Below, piece after piece: positions 1 through 8,219 of a stretch of DNA of 62,489 nucleotides (positions are counted from its first letter, which is position 1; each line of letters begins with the position of its first letter). The notes beneath the pieces were generated by a model. It was given only the letters and a program-made list of their open reading frames with translations. It was not told where the DNA came from and did no database searches. A program made the translations under genes and the position numbers. Source of the DNA: Sneathiella sp. (GTDB lineage: Bacteria; Pseudomonadota; Alphaproteobacteria; Sneathiellales; Sneathiellaceae); assembly GCF_029233945.1 (NCBI RefSeq), contig NZ_JARGOQ010000018.1, forward strand, positions 1 to 62,489, given 5' to 3'.

Positions 1-1
1 G

Positions 2-466
2 GCCAGCATGGAGGCGGCCTATGACGCGCTGTCCGATGGTATGAAGGAGTTGCTGGACGGGCTGGTCGCCGTGCATTCGGCAAGCGTTGCCTTTGATCCG
101 CGCATCACCCGCGAGAAATACGAAGGCAAACACAGCCTCAAATATAAATATTCCGAGGCTGTCGAGGTGGAAGTCGAGCATCCACTCATCCGCACCCATG
201 AAATTTCCGGTCGCAAGGGGATTTTTGTCAATCCCATGTTCACCCTCCGGATCAAGGGCATGACGGACGCGGAAAGTGCGCCGCTGCTCAAATATCTCTA
301 TGAATTCGCGACCAAGCCGGAGTTTGTCTGTCGTTTCCGCTGGCAGCCGAAATCCGTCGCCATGTGGGATAATCGCTGCACACAGCATTATGCCATGAAT
401 GATTATGTGCAGTACCGGCGATTGATGCGCCGGGTCACCATCGGCGGCGACACCCGGCCCGTTTAA
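2..466 (+). CDS. TauD/TfdA-family 2-oxoglutarate/Fe(II) dioxygenase, 3' part
   Basis: The 5' end lies outside the window; only the C-terminal ~154 residues are present and the frame is open from base 2. The family hydroxylates a substrate using Fe(II), O2 and 2-oxoglutarate; TauD itself releases sulfite from taurine. Seen here are the family's C-terminal blocks: HPLIRTHEISGRKGIF, then WDNRCTQHYAMNDY (the distal iron-binding His), then RRLMRRVTIGG with the Arg that binds 2-oxoglutarate. The substrate cannot be read from this fragment. The stop overlaps the Shine-Dalgarno sequence (taaggagg) of the amidotransferase that starts 12 bases later, so the two are probably one transcript. Confidence 0.88.
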   Translation, partial: ASMEAAYDALSDGMKELLDGLVAVHSASVAFDPRITREKYEGKHSLKYKYSEAVEVEVEHPLIRTHEISGRKGIFVNPMFTLRIKGMTDAESAPLLKYLYEFATKPEFVCRFRWQPKSVAMWDNRCTQHYAMNDYVQYRRLMRRVTIGGDTRPV

Positions 467-477
467 GGAGGTCGGCA

Positions 478-1341
478 ATGGCGGGCAAGACAGCTCGATT
501 TCTGGTGCTTGACGGCTACCCCAAAGATCATCGCGGCCCCCTCGCGGAGAATGGCGGGACGCTGGCAGGCGATCTCTATGCGCGGATGCTGAAGGAATGC
601 GAGCCCGGATGTGAGGTGGATATCATCTTCCCCGCGGATGCGGACTGCGCGCTACCCACAGGGGCAGGCCTTGAGGCCTATCACGGGATCTGCTGGACGG
701 GATCGAGCCTGACCATCCATGACGAAGCGGATGGGCGCGTGACCCGCCAGATCGAGTTCGCCAAGGCGGCGTATGAGGCGCAGGTGCCGATGTTCGGAAG
801 CTGCTGGGCGGCGCAGATGGCCGTGACGGCGGCGGGCGGTAAATGCGCAAAAAACCCGAAGGGCCGGGAGTTTGGCCTTGCCCGCAAGATCAGCCTCAAT
901 GACGCGGGGCGCGTCCACCCGATGTATGAGGGGAAAAAGGCGGTCTTTGACGGGTTCACCAGCCATGAGGATGAAGTATCAGAACTGCCCGAGGGGGCCG
1001 TCCTGCTTGCCGGCAATGATTTCTCCCGCGTGCAGGCCGTCGATGTCACCCATAAGGGCGGCAGTTTCTGGGCCGTGCAGTATCATCCCGAATATGACTT
1101 TAACGAGGTTGCGAGCCTTTGCCGCTGGCGCCGGGAAGCGCTCACCAAGCAGGGAAATTTCGCCTCGCTCGCGGATGCGGATCAGTTTATCGACAAGATG
1201 CAGGCGCTGCATGAGGCCCCGGAGACGAGCCATCTTCGCTGGCAGTTGGGCGTGGATGATGATGTGCTGGCGACCAGCGTCAAGCAGCAGGAGGTGCGCA
1301 ACTGGCTGGCGGTGAAAATCCATCCCCGGCTCAATGGCTAG
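478..1341 (+). CDS. Stand-alone class I glutamine amidotransferase-like protein
   Basis: 287 residues with a class I (triad-type) glutamine amidotransferase fold. The nucleophile elbow GSCWAAQ places the catalytic Cys at residue 109, and QYHPEY supplies His203 and Glu205. Such domains hydrolyse glutamine or a gamma-glutamyl compound; fused or partnered synthetases use the ammonia, but no synthetase is adjacent. The start is supported by a strong aaggagg at 464-470. It follows the TauD-type gene by 11 bases and converges on the DeoR gene with a 20-base gap. The natural substrate is unknown; a role in breaking down a gamma-glutamylated intermediate is conceivable but not shown. Confidence 0.85.
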   Translation: MAGKTARFLVLDGYPKDHRGPLAENGGTLAGDLYARMLKECEPGCEVDIIFPADADCALPTGAGLEAYHGICWTGSSLTIHDEADGRVTRQIEFAKAAYEAQVPMFGSCWAAQMAVTAAGGKCAKNPKGREFGLARKISLNDAGRVHPMYEGKKAVFDGFTSHEDEVSELPEGAVLLAGNDFSRVQAVDVTHKGGSFWAVQYHPEYDFNEVASLCRWRREALTKQGNFASLADADQFIDKMQALHEAPETSHLRWQLGVDDDVLATSVKQQEVRNWLAVKIHPRLNG

Positions 1342-1361
1342 GGATGCCGTGTGCCCGCATT

Positions 1362-2114
1362 TCAGGCGATCATGATCCGGTCGCGGCCAATTTTATCAAT
1401 TATACTCTGCGGGGGCAGCTGATCGGTCAGGAGCAGGTCAATGGCGTCAAAATCGCATACTTTGACCACTCCTGGCCGATTGAATTTCGTGTGATCGGCG
1501 ACTACGATCACGCTGGCGGCCTGCGGCAGGATTGCCCGCTTGAATTCCGCCTCCCCAAGATCGCAATCCAGAAACCCTTGCTCGGCGCTGATCGCCGCGA
1601 TCGAGAGAATGGCCCGCTCCGTCGCAAACTGTTTCGCAAAATTGACCGCCGTCGGCCCATAGGCGGCACTATCGTCGGCGCGAATTTCCCCGCCAGCCAT
1701 AAACACCTTGTTGCTGTTCCGGGCACAGAGATCGCGCGCAACCTCGGTCGAGTTGGTCACCACCGTCAAGTCCCGGCGGGCACTCAACGCTTTCGCGACA
1801 TAGCAGGAGGTGCTGCCATTGTCGATCAGCAGGGTCTCGCCATCCACGATGAGGGAGGCGGCAAGCTCCGCAATTTTCTGTTTGACGGTCCGCTGCGTTT
1901 CAAGACGGCGCAGGAACGGCGCCTCCAGCGCGGTGTTGGGCAGCATCACCCCGCCATGGATTTTCTCAACCGCGCCGAATTTTGCCATTTCCTTGATGTC
2001 GCGGCGAATCGTTTCATCCGAGACCTCCAATCGCTTCGCCAGATCGATAATTCCGCAGGATCTTTCGATCTGCAGCATATTCATGATGGCGAGCTGCCGT
2101 TTGGTTTGTTTCAT
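1362..2114 (-). CDS. DeoR-family transcriptional regulator
   Basis: 250 residues. Residues 1-57 form the DeoR winged helix-turn-helix, with the signature DLAKRLEVSDETIRRDIKEM near 24-43. The rest is the DeoRC sensor domain (ribose-phosphate-isomerase-like fold), with the DNGST and VVTNS loops that bind a phosphorylated sugar or similar effector in known members. The gene is divergent from the aldehyde dehydrogenase gene across a 210-base spacer containing repeated AT-rich motifs, so it probably represses that operon and itself. The effector is unknown. Confidence 0.92.
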   Translation of the reverse strand: MKQTKRQLAIMNMLQIERSCGIIDLAKRLEVSDETIRRDIKEMAKFGAVEKIHGGVMLPNTALEAPFLRRLETQRTVKQKIAELAASLIVDGETLLIDNGSTSCYVAKALSARRDLTVVTNSTEVARDLCARNSNKVFMAGGEIRADDSAAYGPTAVNFAKQFATERAILSIAAISAEQGFLDCDLGEAEFKRAILPQAASVIVVADHTKFNRPGVVKVCDFDAIDLLLTDQLPPQSIIDKIGRDRIMIA

Positions 2115-2190
2115 TTTTCCCCGCTTGCAGCCTGTATTCGACGGCTATTTTATCAATTACGTAGCATGTTTTGGGAAAAATTGAAACAGG

Positions 2191-2206
2191 ATGTGGAAAT
2201 CCACAT
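2191..2206. promoter_or_regulatory. Inverted repeat, candidate regulator site
   Basis: ATGTGGA-AA-TCCACAT is a perfect 7-bp inverted repeat with a 2-base centre. It sits between the divergent DeoR and aldehyde dehydrogenase genes. Its left ten bases (ATGTGGAAAT) recur at 4929-4938, upstream of the Na/phosphate transporter. It may be an operator; the binding protein is inferred, not shown. Confidence 0.45.
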
Positions 2207-2267
2207 TTTTCACATTCTCAAAACACAAATCAGCTTCTCAAAAAATCCGGGCTGTTAAAAAATCCCT

Positions 2268-2298
2268 GTTAGAAATTTGTGGAAAAATGTTAGAAATC
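2268..2298. promoter_or_regulatory. Direct repeats TGTTAGAAAT spaced 21 bp, candidate DeoR operator
   Basis: TGTTAGAAAT occurs at 2268-2277 and 2289-2298, exactly 21 bases (two helical turns) apart, with a TGTGGA motif between them. The repeats lie 27 bases upstream of the aldehyde dehydrogenase ATG. DeoR-family repressors commonly bind repeated sites in phase on the helix, so this is the best operator candidate for the regulator encoded at 1362-2114. Confidence 0.45.
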
Positions 2299-2324
2299 TC
2301 GAACGTCAAAATTGGAGAGTGTAG

Positions 2325-3716
2325 ATGTCGGAAAGTTTGAAAACGATCAGCCCGGTGGATGGCAGCCTCTATGTGGAACGCGCCTATACGCCTCTCTCAA
2401 CCCTTGACGATATGCTGGATGCGGCCCGTGTGGCGCAAGTCGGCTGGAGCCGGCGGCCGGTATCGGAGCGGGCGGCGATTTTAGAAAAATGCGTCGATAA
2501 TTTTGTCTCTAAAAAGGACATGATCGTGGAGGAACTGGCCTGGCAGATGGGTCGGCCGGTCAAGTTTGGCGCGGGCGAGGTTGGCGGCTTCGAGGAGCGC
2601 TCCCGTCATATGATTTCCATTGCCGAGGATGCCCTGAAAGATATCGAGGTTCCCGAGAAAAGCGGCTTTACCCGCTATATCAAGCGGGAGCCCGTGGGCG
2701 TTGTCTTCACCATTGCGCCCTGGAACTTTCCCTATATGACGGCGGTCAACTCCATCGTGCCGGCCTTGATGTCGGGCAATGCGGTGATCCTGAAACATGC
2801 GACGCAGACCCATCTCTGCGGGGAGCGGATGGTCGAGAGTTTCGTCGAGGCGGGCTTGCCGAAAGACCTTTTCCAGATTGTCGTCGCCAGTCATCAGATG
2901 GCGGCGTCCATCATTCAGTCCGACAAGGTGAATTATGTCTGCTTCACCGGCTCCGTTCCGGCAGGCAAGGCGATTGAAGAAGCGGCGGTCGGTCATTTCC
3001 TCGGCGTCGGGCTGGAGCTTGGCGGGAAGGATCCGGCCTATGTGCGAAGCGACGCCGATGTCGCCTATGCCGCGGAAAATCTCGTTGATGGCGCAATGTT
3101 CAATTCCGGTCAGTCCTGCTGCGGGATCGAGCGGATTTATGTGCATGCCGATGTCTATGACGATTTCGTTGCGAAATTCGTTGAGGTGGTGAAGGACTAC
3201 AAGCTCGGCTCTCCCGTTGATCCGGAAACAACGCTCGGCCCGCTTGTCAATGCGGCGGCGGCGGATTTTGTGCGGGGGCAGGTCGCCGATGCGGTGAAGG
3301 CGGGGGCGAAGTCGCTCATCGACCCTGCGCTCTTCCCCGAAGATAAGCCGGGCACAGCCTATATGGCACCGGATGTGGTCGTCGATGCCGATCACAGCAT
3401 GCGGATCATGACGGAGGAGAGCTTCGGCCCCGTGGTTGGTATCATGAAGGTCGCCTCGGATGAGGAGGCGATCCGGCTAATGAATGACAGCGAGTTCGGC
3501 CTGACAGCTTCCGTCTGGACCAATGACGAGGCGGCGGCCATCCGTATCGGCGATCAGGTCGAGACCGGCACCTGGTTCATGAACCGATGTGACTATCTCG
3601 ATCCGGCGCTCGCCTGGACCGGGGTTAAGAATTCCGGCCGGGGCTGCACTTTGTCGTCGGTGGGCTATGAAAGCCTGACCCGTCCGAAATCCTATCATCT
3701 ACGCACAAAAATCTAA
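2325..3716 (+). CDS. NAD(P)+-dependent aldehyde dehydrogenase
   Basis: 463 residues, a typical ALDH-superfamily length. It oxidises an aldehyde to the acid. Visible motifs are PWNFPY (132-137), FTGS (207-210) in the cofactor fold, the general base in ELGGKDP (Glu231) and the nucleophile in GQSCCG (Cys265). The ATG follows ggagagtgtag. The iron alcohol dehydrogenase begins 10 bases after the stop, so the pair probably oxidises an alcohol through its aldehyde to an acid. Regulation by the divergent DeoR protein is likely from position. The substrate is not determinable; the family resembles succinate-semialdehyde and medium-chain aldehyde dehydrogenases. Confidence 0.92.
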   Translation: MSESLKTISPVDGSLYVERAYTPLSTLDDMLDAARVAQVGWSRRPVSERAAILEKCVDNFVSKKDMIVEELAWQMGRPVKFGAGEVGGFEERSRHMISIAEDALKDIEVPEKSGFTRYIKREPVGVVFTIAPWNFPYMTAVNSIVPALMSGNAVILKHATQTHLCGERMVESFVEAGLPKDLFQIVVASHQMAASIIQSDKVNYVCFTGSVPAGKAIEEAAVGHFLGVGLELGGKDPAYVRSDADVAYAAENLVDGAMFNSGQSCCGIERIYVHADVYDDFVAKFVEVVKDYKLGSPVDPETTLGPLVNAAAADFVRGQVADAVKAGAKSLIDPALFPEDKPGTAYMAPDVVVDADHSMRIMTEESFGPVVGIMKVASDEEAIRLMNDSEFGLTASVWTNDEAAAIRIGDQVETGTWFMNRCDYLDPALAWTGVKNSGRGCTLSSVGYESLTRPKSYHLRTKI

Positions 3717-3726
3717 GGGGACATAT

Positions 3727-4908
3727 ATGCCAACAGACGCGAGCGCCCTCAGGGGGAACTGGAACTATCCGACCGCCATGCGATTTGGTGTCGGCCGGCT
3801 CTCAGAACTGGGAGAGACCTGCAAGGAAGTCGGGATGAAGAACCCGCTTCTGGTAACCGATCCAGGGCTCGCGGCGTTGCCGATGATTGCCGAGGCGATG
3901 GAAAGCTGCAAAAAGGCAGGAGTTGGATGTGGTCTGTTTAGTGATATCAAGGCGAACCCGGTAGGCAAAAACGTTGATGACGGGGTTGCGATTTATAAGG
4001 CGGGCGGTCATGACGGTGTCATCGCTTTTGGCGGTGGGTCCGGTATCGATGCGGCGAAGGCCGTTGCGGTGATGGCGCACCAGACGGAGACCGTATTCGG
4101 CTATCTTGAGGGCGGCCGCGATTGGGAGGAGATTCCTGCGCATGAGGTGCCCCCGATTATTGCCATCCCGACCACATCAGGTACCGGGTCCGAGGTGGGC
4201 CGCGCCTCCATCATCACTGATGAAGCGAACCATGTGAAACGGATCGTTTTCAATCCGAAGATGATGCCCTCTGTCGTGATTGCCGACCCGGCGCTGACCG
4301 TGGGTCTGCCGAAAATGATTACCGCGGCAACGGGTATGGACGCGCTCTCCCATAATCTGGAGGCGTTCTGCTCCCCGCATTTTCACCCGATGGCGGAAGG
4401 CATCGCCATTGAAGGCATCCGTCTGATGAAGGAATATCTGCCGACGGCGACCTTTGAGGGGAGTGATCTTGTTGCCCGTAGCCAGATGATGATTTCCTCC
4501 TCCATGGGAGCGACCGCGTTTCAACGGGGCCTCGGCGGAATGCACGCGCTCGCCCATCCGCTGGGCGCGCTGTATGATGCACATCATGGCATGCTGAATG
4601 CGATCCTGATGCCTTATGTGCTGATCCGGAACCGGGAGGTGATTGCCGACCGGCTCGCGCGGCTTTCCGCCTATCTAGGGCTCGCTGATCCCTCGTTCGA
4701 ATCATTCCTGAACTGGGTGTTGGCGATCCGTGAAGAGCTGGGCATCCCGAATGATCTCTCCGCCCTCGATATCGACACAAAGCAGTCAGATCTCGTCGGG
4801 CGCATGGCGATTGAGGATCCGTCCGCGGGCGGCAATCCGATTCCCCTCACATCCGACGACTACAGCCGTCTATTTGAGAAGGCCGTGACCGGCGATTTAT
4901 CGGGTTAG
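3727..4908 (+). CDS. Iron-containing (group III) alcohol dehydrogenase
   Basis: 393 residues. It interconverts an alcohol and an aldehyde with NAD(P)+. The nucleotide-binding GGGSGIDAAK is at 102-111. The four metal ligands expected from FucO-type enzymes are present: Asp205 and His209 (GMDALSH), His273 (MHALAH) and His287 (AHHG); His277 corresponds to the conserved active-site His. It lies 10 bases downstream of the aldehyde dehydrogenase and is surely co-transcribed. Substrate unknown; the pairing suggests an alcohol-to-acid pathway under DeoR control. Confidence 0.92.
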   Translation: MPTDASALRGNWNYPTAMRFGVGRLSELGETCKEVGMKNPLLVTDPGLAALPMIAEAMESCKKAGVGCGLFSDIKANPVGKNVDDGVAIYKAGGHDGVIAFGGGSGIDAAKAVAVMAHQTETVFGYLEGGRDWEEIPAHEVPPIIAIPTTSGTGSEVGRASIITDEANHVKRIVFNPKMMPSVVIADPALTVGLPKMITAATGMDALSHNLEAFCSPHFHPMAEGIAIEGIRLMKEYLPTATFEGSDLVARSQMMISSSMGATAFQRGLGGMHALAHPLGALYDAHHGMLNAILMPYVLIRNREVIADRLARLSAYLGLADPSFESFLNWVLAIREELGIPNDLSALDIDTKQSDLVGRMAIEDPSAGGNPIPLTSDDYSRLFEKAVTGDLSG

Positions 4909-4920
4909 TTGCCACCAATC

Positions 4921-4954
4921 AGAAATTTATGTGGAAATTTTGCAGGAAAATGTT
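4921..4954. promoter_or_regulatory. Copy of the DeoR-region motif upstream of the Na/phosphate transporter
   Basis: This stretch reads AGAAATTTATGTGGAAATTT followed by TGCAGGAAAATGTT. It shares AGAAATTT, TGTGGAAA and AAAATGTT, in the same order, with 2271-2291, and the 10-mer ATGTGGAAAT with 2191-2200. It lies about 90 bases before the TTG start at 5044. It may extend the DeoR regulon to the next gene, or act at the end of the alcohol dehydrogenase operon. Sequence similarity only. Confidence 0.35.
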
Positions 4955-5043
4955 GATTTTCTTGGGGGTTTGCGCGCAACTAAGGCGGTCGCAAGGCATA
5001 AAGATAAATCTGGTCGAGATGGCCAGGCAAAAAGGCGAACGTT

Positions 5044-6669
5044 TTGGACGGAACAATAGTTCTCATCAATCTGTTGGGCGGTGTCGCACTCCTGCTGTGG
5101 GGCTTGCGCATGGTCAGCACGGGGGTCATGCGCGCCTTCGGGCGTGAACTTGGCCTGTTCCTGAAATTCTGCCTCAAAAACCGGTTTCGGGCGTTCTTCG
5201 GCGGCCTGACCGTGACAATGATGCTGCAAAGCAGTACGGCGACAGCGCTGCTGACGGCGACCTTCGCGGGGAGAGGCTTGCTGCCTGCCACTGCGGCCAT
5301 CGCCATTATCCTCGGCGCAGATGTGGGAACAACCCTCGTTGCTCAGGTGCTGAGCCTTGATCTCTCCCTCCTTGCGCCGGTCTTTCTGTTCGCCGGTTTT
5401 GTCCGCCATGCCACGGCGAATGCGACGCGGGCGAAAAATCTCGGGCGGATCATGCTGGGTCTGGGCATAATGCTCACCGCCCTGAAATTGCTGTCCCTTG
5501 CATCGGAACCGATCCGCGATTCTCCCGTCTCGCAGTTTGTGCTGAGTTCTCTTTCGGGGGAGCCGGTGCTGGTCGTGCTGATCGCGGCCATCATCACCCT
5601 GATCGCGCATTCCTCGTTGGCGACAGTTCTGTTCGCGCTGTCGCTCTCGCTGAGCGGTCATTTCCCGATCGATGTTGCCTATGCCATTGTTCTGGGGGCT
5701 AATCTTGGCGGCGCTGTCCCGCCCATCATGGCGACATTAAAAGCCGAGAGAGCGGCCCGCCGCGCACCGCTCGCCAATCTTATCTGCCGCCTGATTATCG
5801 TTATTATGATTATACCGTTCATTGGGCTGATAGAGCCGCAACTTGCCGCTTTTGAGGCTGACCCCGCGCGGCAGATCGTCAATTTGCATACCCTGATCAA
5901 TCTTGCCTGTGCAGTGGTTTTCCTGCCCTTTGTCGGGCCGCTTGGCCGCCTGACGGAACGGTTGCTCCCCGATGAGATGGAGGAGGATACCAACACACCG
6001 CAGCCGCAATATCTTGACAAGGCCGCGCTTGAAAGCCCGCAGCTTGCCATGGCAAATGCGGTGCGCGAAACACTTCGAATGGGGGATGTGCTGGAGAAAA
6101 TGTGCCGCTCGCTGCGCCAGACATTTGGCGGAAAGGAGCCGCATATATTCCGGCAAATCCGTGACGACAACAATGTCATCAAGGAATTCGACGGGGCAAT
6201 CAAGGCCTATCTGACGCAGCTGGGCCGGGAATCGCTCGATGAGCAGGACGAAAAGCGCTGCACCGAGATTTTGAATTTCACCACCGCCATCGACCATATC
6301 AGTAATATCGTCGTGATGAATATGCTTGAGCTGGTGGAGACGGTCCATAAAAACCAGACCGCCCTCTCGGAGGAGGATTTGCGCGATGAGGTGCGCCTGC
6401 TCGATATGGTGCTCGGTAATCTGCGTATGTCCTTCAGCGTGTTGATGACGGAAAATGCGGTCACGGCCAATAACCTCATTCAACATAAGCAGACATTCCG
6501 GATGGCGGAACGGCGGGCGGTCGATGAACATTTGCGCCGCCTTCGCAGTGATCAGATGCTCGATCAGGAGGCCAGCGCCATTCACCTGAGCCTGCTCGGG
6601 GATATGCGGCGTATCAATTCGCTTCTGTCATCAATCGCTTATCTGGTTGCGGGGCAGAAGGAACAGTGA
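5044..6669 (+). CDS. Na+/phosphate cotransporter family protein with PhoU-like C-terminus
   Basis: 541 residues. The N-terminal ~300 residues are membrane segments containing the duplicated Na/Pi cotransporter signature: QSSTATALL at 62-70 and HSSLAT at 189-194. The C-terminal ~200 residues are soluble, helical and PhoU-like (two helical bundles from about 335). Members import inorganic phosphate with sodium, or may export it. The start is a TTG; no ATG is in frame nearby and the protein then begins exactly where homologues do. It converges on the glycerophosphodiesterase gene with only 6 bases between stops. A phosphate-related pairing is possible. Confidence 0.88.
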   Translation: MDGTIVLINLLGGVALLLWGLRMVSTGVMRAFGRELGLFLKFCLKNRFRAFFGGLTVTMMLQSSTATALLTATFAGRGLLPATAAIAIILGADVGTTLVAQVLSLDLSLLAPVFLFAGFVRHATANATRAKNLGRIMLGLGIMLTALKLLSLASEPIRDSPVSQFVLSSLSGEPVLVVLIAAIITLIAHSSLATVLFALSLSLSGHFPIDVAYAIVLGANLGGAVPPIMATLKAERAARRAPLANLICRLIIVIMIIPFIGLIEPQLAAFEADPARQIVNLHTLINLACAVVFLPFVGPLGRLTERLLPDEMEEDTNTPQPQYLDKAALESPQLAMANAVRETLRMGDVLEKMCRSLRQTFGGKEPHIFRQIRDDNNVIKEFDGAIKAYLTQLGRESLDEQDEKRCTEILNFTTAIDHISNIVVMNMLELVETVHKNQTALSEEDLRDEVRLLDMVLGNLRMSFSVLMTENAVTANNLIQHKQTFRMAERRAVDEHLRRLRSDQMLDQEASAIHLSLLGDMRRINSLLSSIAYLVAGQKEQ

Positions 6670-6675
6670 CCCGTG

Positions 6676-7431
6676 CTAGCTTCCGATCAGGGGAAGCATT
6701 CGGTCGGGAAAATCCGTAATCACCGCATCGACCCCCCAGTCGAGCAGTTTCTTTGCTTCCTCCGGATCATTCACCGTATAGACCAGCAGGTGATATCCCG
6801 CGCCCCTGATGGCGGCGATATGATCCTTCGTCACATAATGCCGCTCGCAATGGAGGGAGGCGCAGTCATATTCCGCCATTCGCCGTTCCCAATCGGGTGG
6901 AATGGCCGAGGTAAGATAACCGAGCGGCACATCGGGCAGGGTTTTTCTGGCTTCGATCAGGCATTCCACCTGGAAGGAGGAAATAAGGAGCGGTATTTCC
7001 TCTGGCCAATGTTGTTTTAACTCCGCCGTGACATGTACCGCCGTCGGGACCTGCCAGCCGGTAGTGGGCTTGATTTCCAGATTGAGGCCAAGGCCAAGCT
7101 TTTGCACGGTATCGGTTGCCTCTTTCAGGGTCGGGATGCGCTCGCCCGTGAATTCCGGCGCGAACCAGCTCCCGGCATCAAGCGCGCGTACCTCCTCCAG
7201 AGATTTCAACAAGATCGGCCCGCTGCCGTTAGTGCAGCGACGGACATCGCTGTCATGCTGGATGACCGCCGCGTTGTCGCGGGTAAGCGTCACATCGATT
7301 TCTATGAAGGAGGTGCCAAGCGCCGCCGCCTTGCGAAGCGAGGCGAGCGTATTCTCCGGCGTATGTCCGCAGGCCCCGCGATGGCCGACGATTTTCGGCA
7401 TCTGCCCAAACAGTTTTTCCGCGCTTATCAT
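6676..7431 (-). CDS. Glycerophosphodiester phosphodiesterase, cytoplasmic (UgpQ-type)
   Basis: 251 residues with the GDPD TIM barrel. It hydrolyses glycerophosphodiesters to glycerol-3-phosphate and an alcohol. Catalytic elements are visible: His17-Arg18 (GHRGA), Glu26-Asn27 (PENT), Glu44 and Asp46 (EIDV) and His59-Asp60 (QHD). No signal peptide, so it acts in the cytoplasm. The ATG overlaps the ung stop by four bases (ATGA), giving translational coupling. The convergent neighbour is a phosphate transporter, which fits phosphate scavenging, although the gene is transcribed with ung. Confidence 0.92.
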   Translation of the reverse strand: MISAEKLFGQMPKIVGHRGACGHTPENTLASLRKAAALGTSFIEIDVTLTRDNAAVIQHDSDVRRCTNGSGPILLKSLEEVRALDAGSWFAPEFTGERIPTLKEATDTVQKLGLGLNLEIKPTTGWQVPTAVHVTAELKQHWPEEIPLLISSFQVECLIEARKTLPDVPLGYLTSAIPPDWERRMAEYDCASLHCERHYVTKDHIAAIRGAGYHLLVYTVNDPEEAKKLLDWGVDAVITDFPDRMLPLIGS

Positions 7432-8114
7432 CCCGTCTCCCTTAACGACCAGTCGATCGGCGTTTGCCCGCTCTGGCGAAGATATTCATTGGCCTTTGAA
7501 AAATGACCATTGCCGATAAAGCCCCGATGCGCCGACAGCGGGGATGGGTGTGGACTCTGAAGGACGAGATGCCGCTGCCGGTCAATGAAGCCACCTTTTT
7601 TCTGTGCGTAGCTGCCCCAGAGCAGAAAGACGAGATGCTCCCGTTTTCCATTAAGGGCGGCAATGGCCGCGTCGGTAAACTGTTCCCAGCCGCGCCCCTG
7701 ATGGGCGCCGGCCTTTGCCTGTTCCACGGTAAGCACGGCGTTCAAGAGCAGCACGCCCTGATCGGCCCAGCGTTCCAGATTTCCATGATTGGGAGTGGGA
7801 AGGCCAAGGTCGCGGTTCAGTTCCTGATAGATATTCCGAAGAGACGGTGGAATTCGTACCCCTGGCGGGACCGAGAAGCTGAGACCATGTGCCTGTCCGG
7901 GGCCGTGGTAGGGGTCTTGCCCGAGGATCACCAGCTTGACCTTGTCGAAGGGCGTGTGGTTGAGCGCCGCAAAAATATTTGCGCCAGCGGGATAGATAAC
8001 TTTCCCCGCGGCCTTTTCCGCCACCAGAAACGCGCGTAAATCGCGCATATAGGGCTTGTCGAACTCCGGGCGTAACTGCTCGAGCCAGCTTTTTTCCAGC
8101 TTTATGTCGCTCAA
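7428..8114 (-). CDS. ung: Uracil-DNA glycosylase, family 1
   Basis: 228 residues. It excises uracil from DNA, starting base-excision repair. Motif A is GQDPYHG with the catalytic Asp67; [10 protein letters not shown] and [11 protein letters not shown] (the DNA-intercalation loop with the catalytic His) follow in family order. The start is TTG, preceded by gagggacggg; no better ATG is in frame. Coupled to the downstream glycerophosphodiesterase by an ATGA overlap. The gene stands about 100 bases downstream of the ABC transporter operon, with an imperfect hairpin in between, so it may have its own promoter. Confidence 0.96.
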   Translation of the reverse strand: MSDIKLEKSWLEQLRPEFDKPYMRDLRAFLVAEKAAGKVIYPAGANIFAALNHTPFDKVKLVILGQDPYHGPGQAHGLSFSVPPGVRIPPSLRNIYQELNRDLGLPTPNHGNLERWADQGVLLLNAVLTVEQAKAGAHQGRGWEQFTDAAIAALNGKREHLVFLLWGSYAQKKGGFIDRQRHLVLQSPHPSPLSAHRGFIGNGHFSKANEYLRQSGQTPIDWSLRETG

Positions 8115-8137
8115 ACCCGTCCCTCTTATTTGCTGGG

Positions 8138-8159
8138 AAGGGCCCGGAACCGGACCCTT
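8138..8159 (-). terminator. Imperfect hairpin between the ABC operon and ung
   Basis: AAGGGCCCGG-AA-CCGGACCCTT has 10-base arms with one mismatch. It lies between the stop of the LivM/UrtC-like permease (8220) and the TTG of ung (8114). There is no T-run after it on the minus strand, so it is a weak or factor-dependent terminator at best. Confidence 0.35.
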
Positions 8160-8219
8160 GGTTGCATCTTTTCCTGTTTTATTATGAATTCACTTCTTTG
8201 CAAAATAATTATGCCCGGA

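Noticed and set aside
1344-2258. 304-residue open frame on the plus strand opposite the DeoR gene
   Set aside because: It is a shadow of the DeoR gene with no ribosome site and composition of an antisense frame; the DeoR domains are unmistakable.
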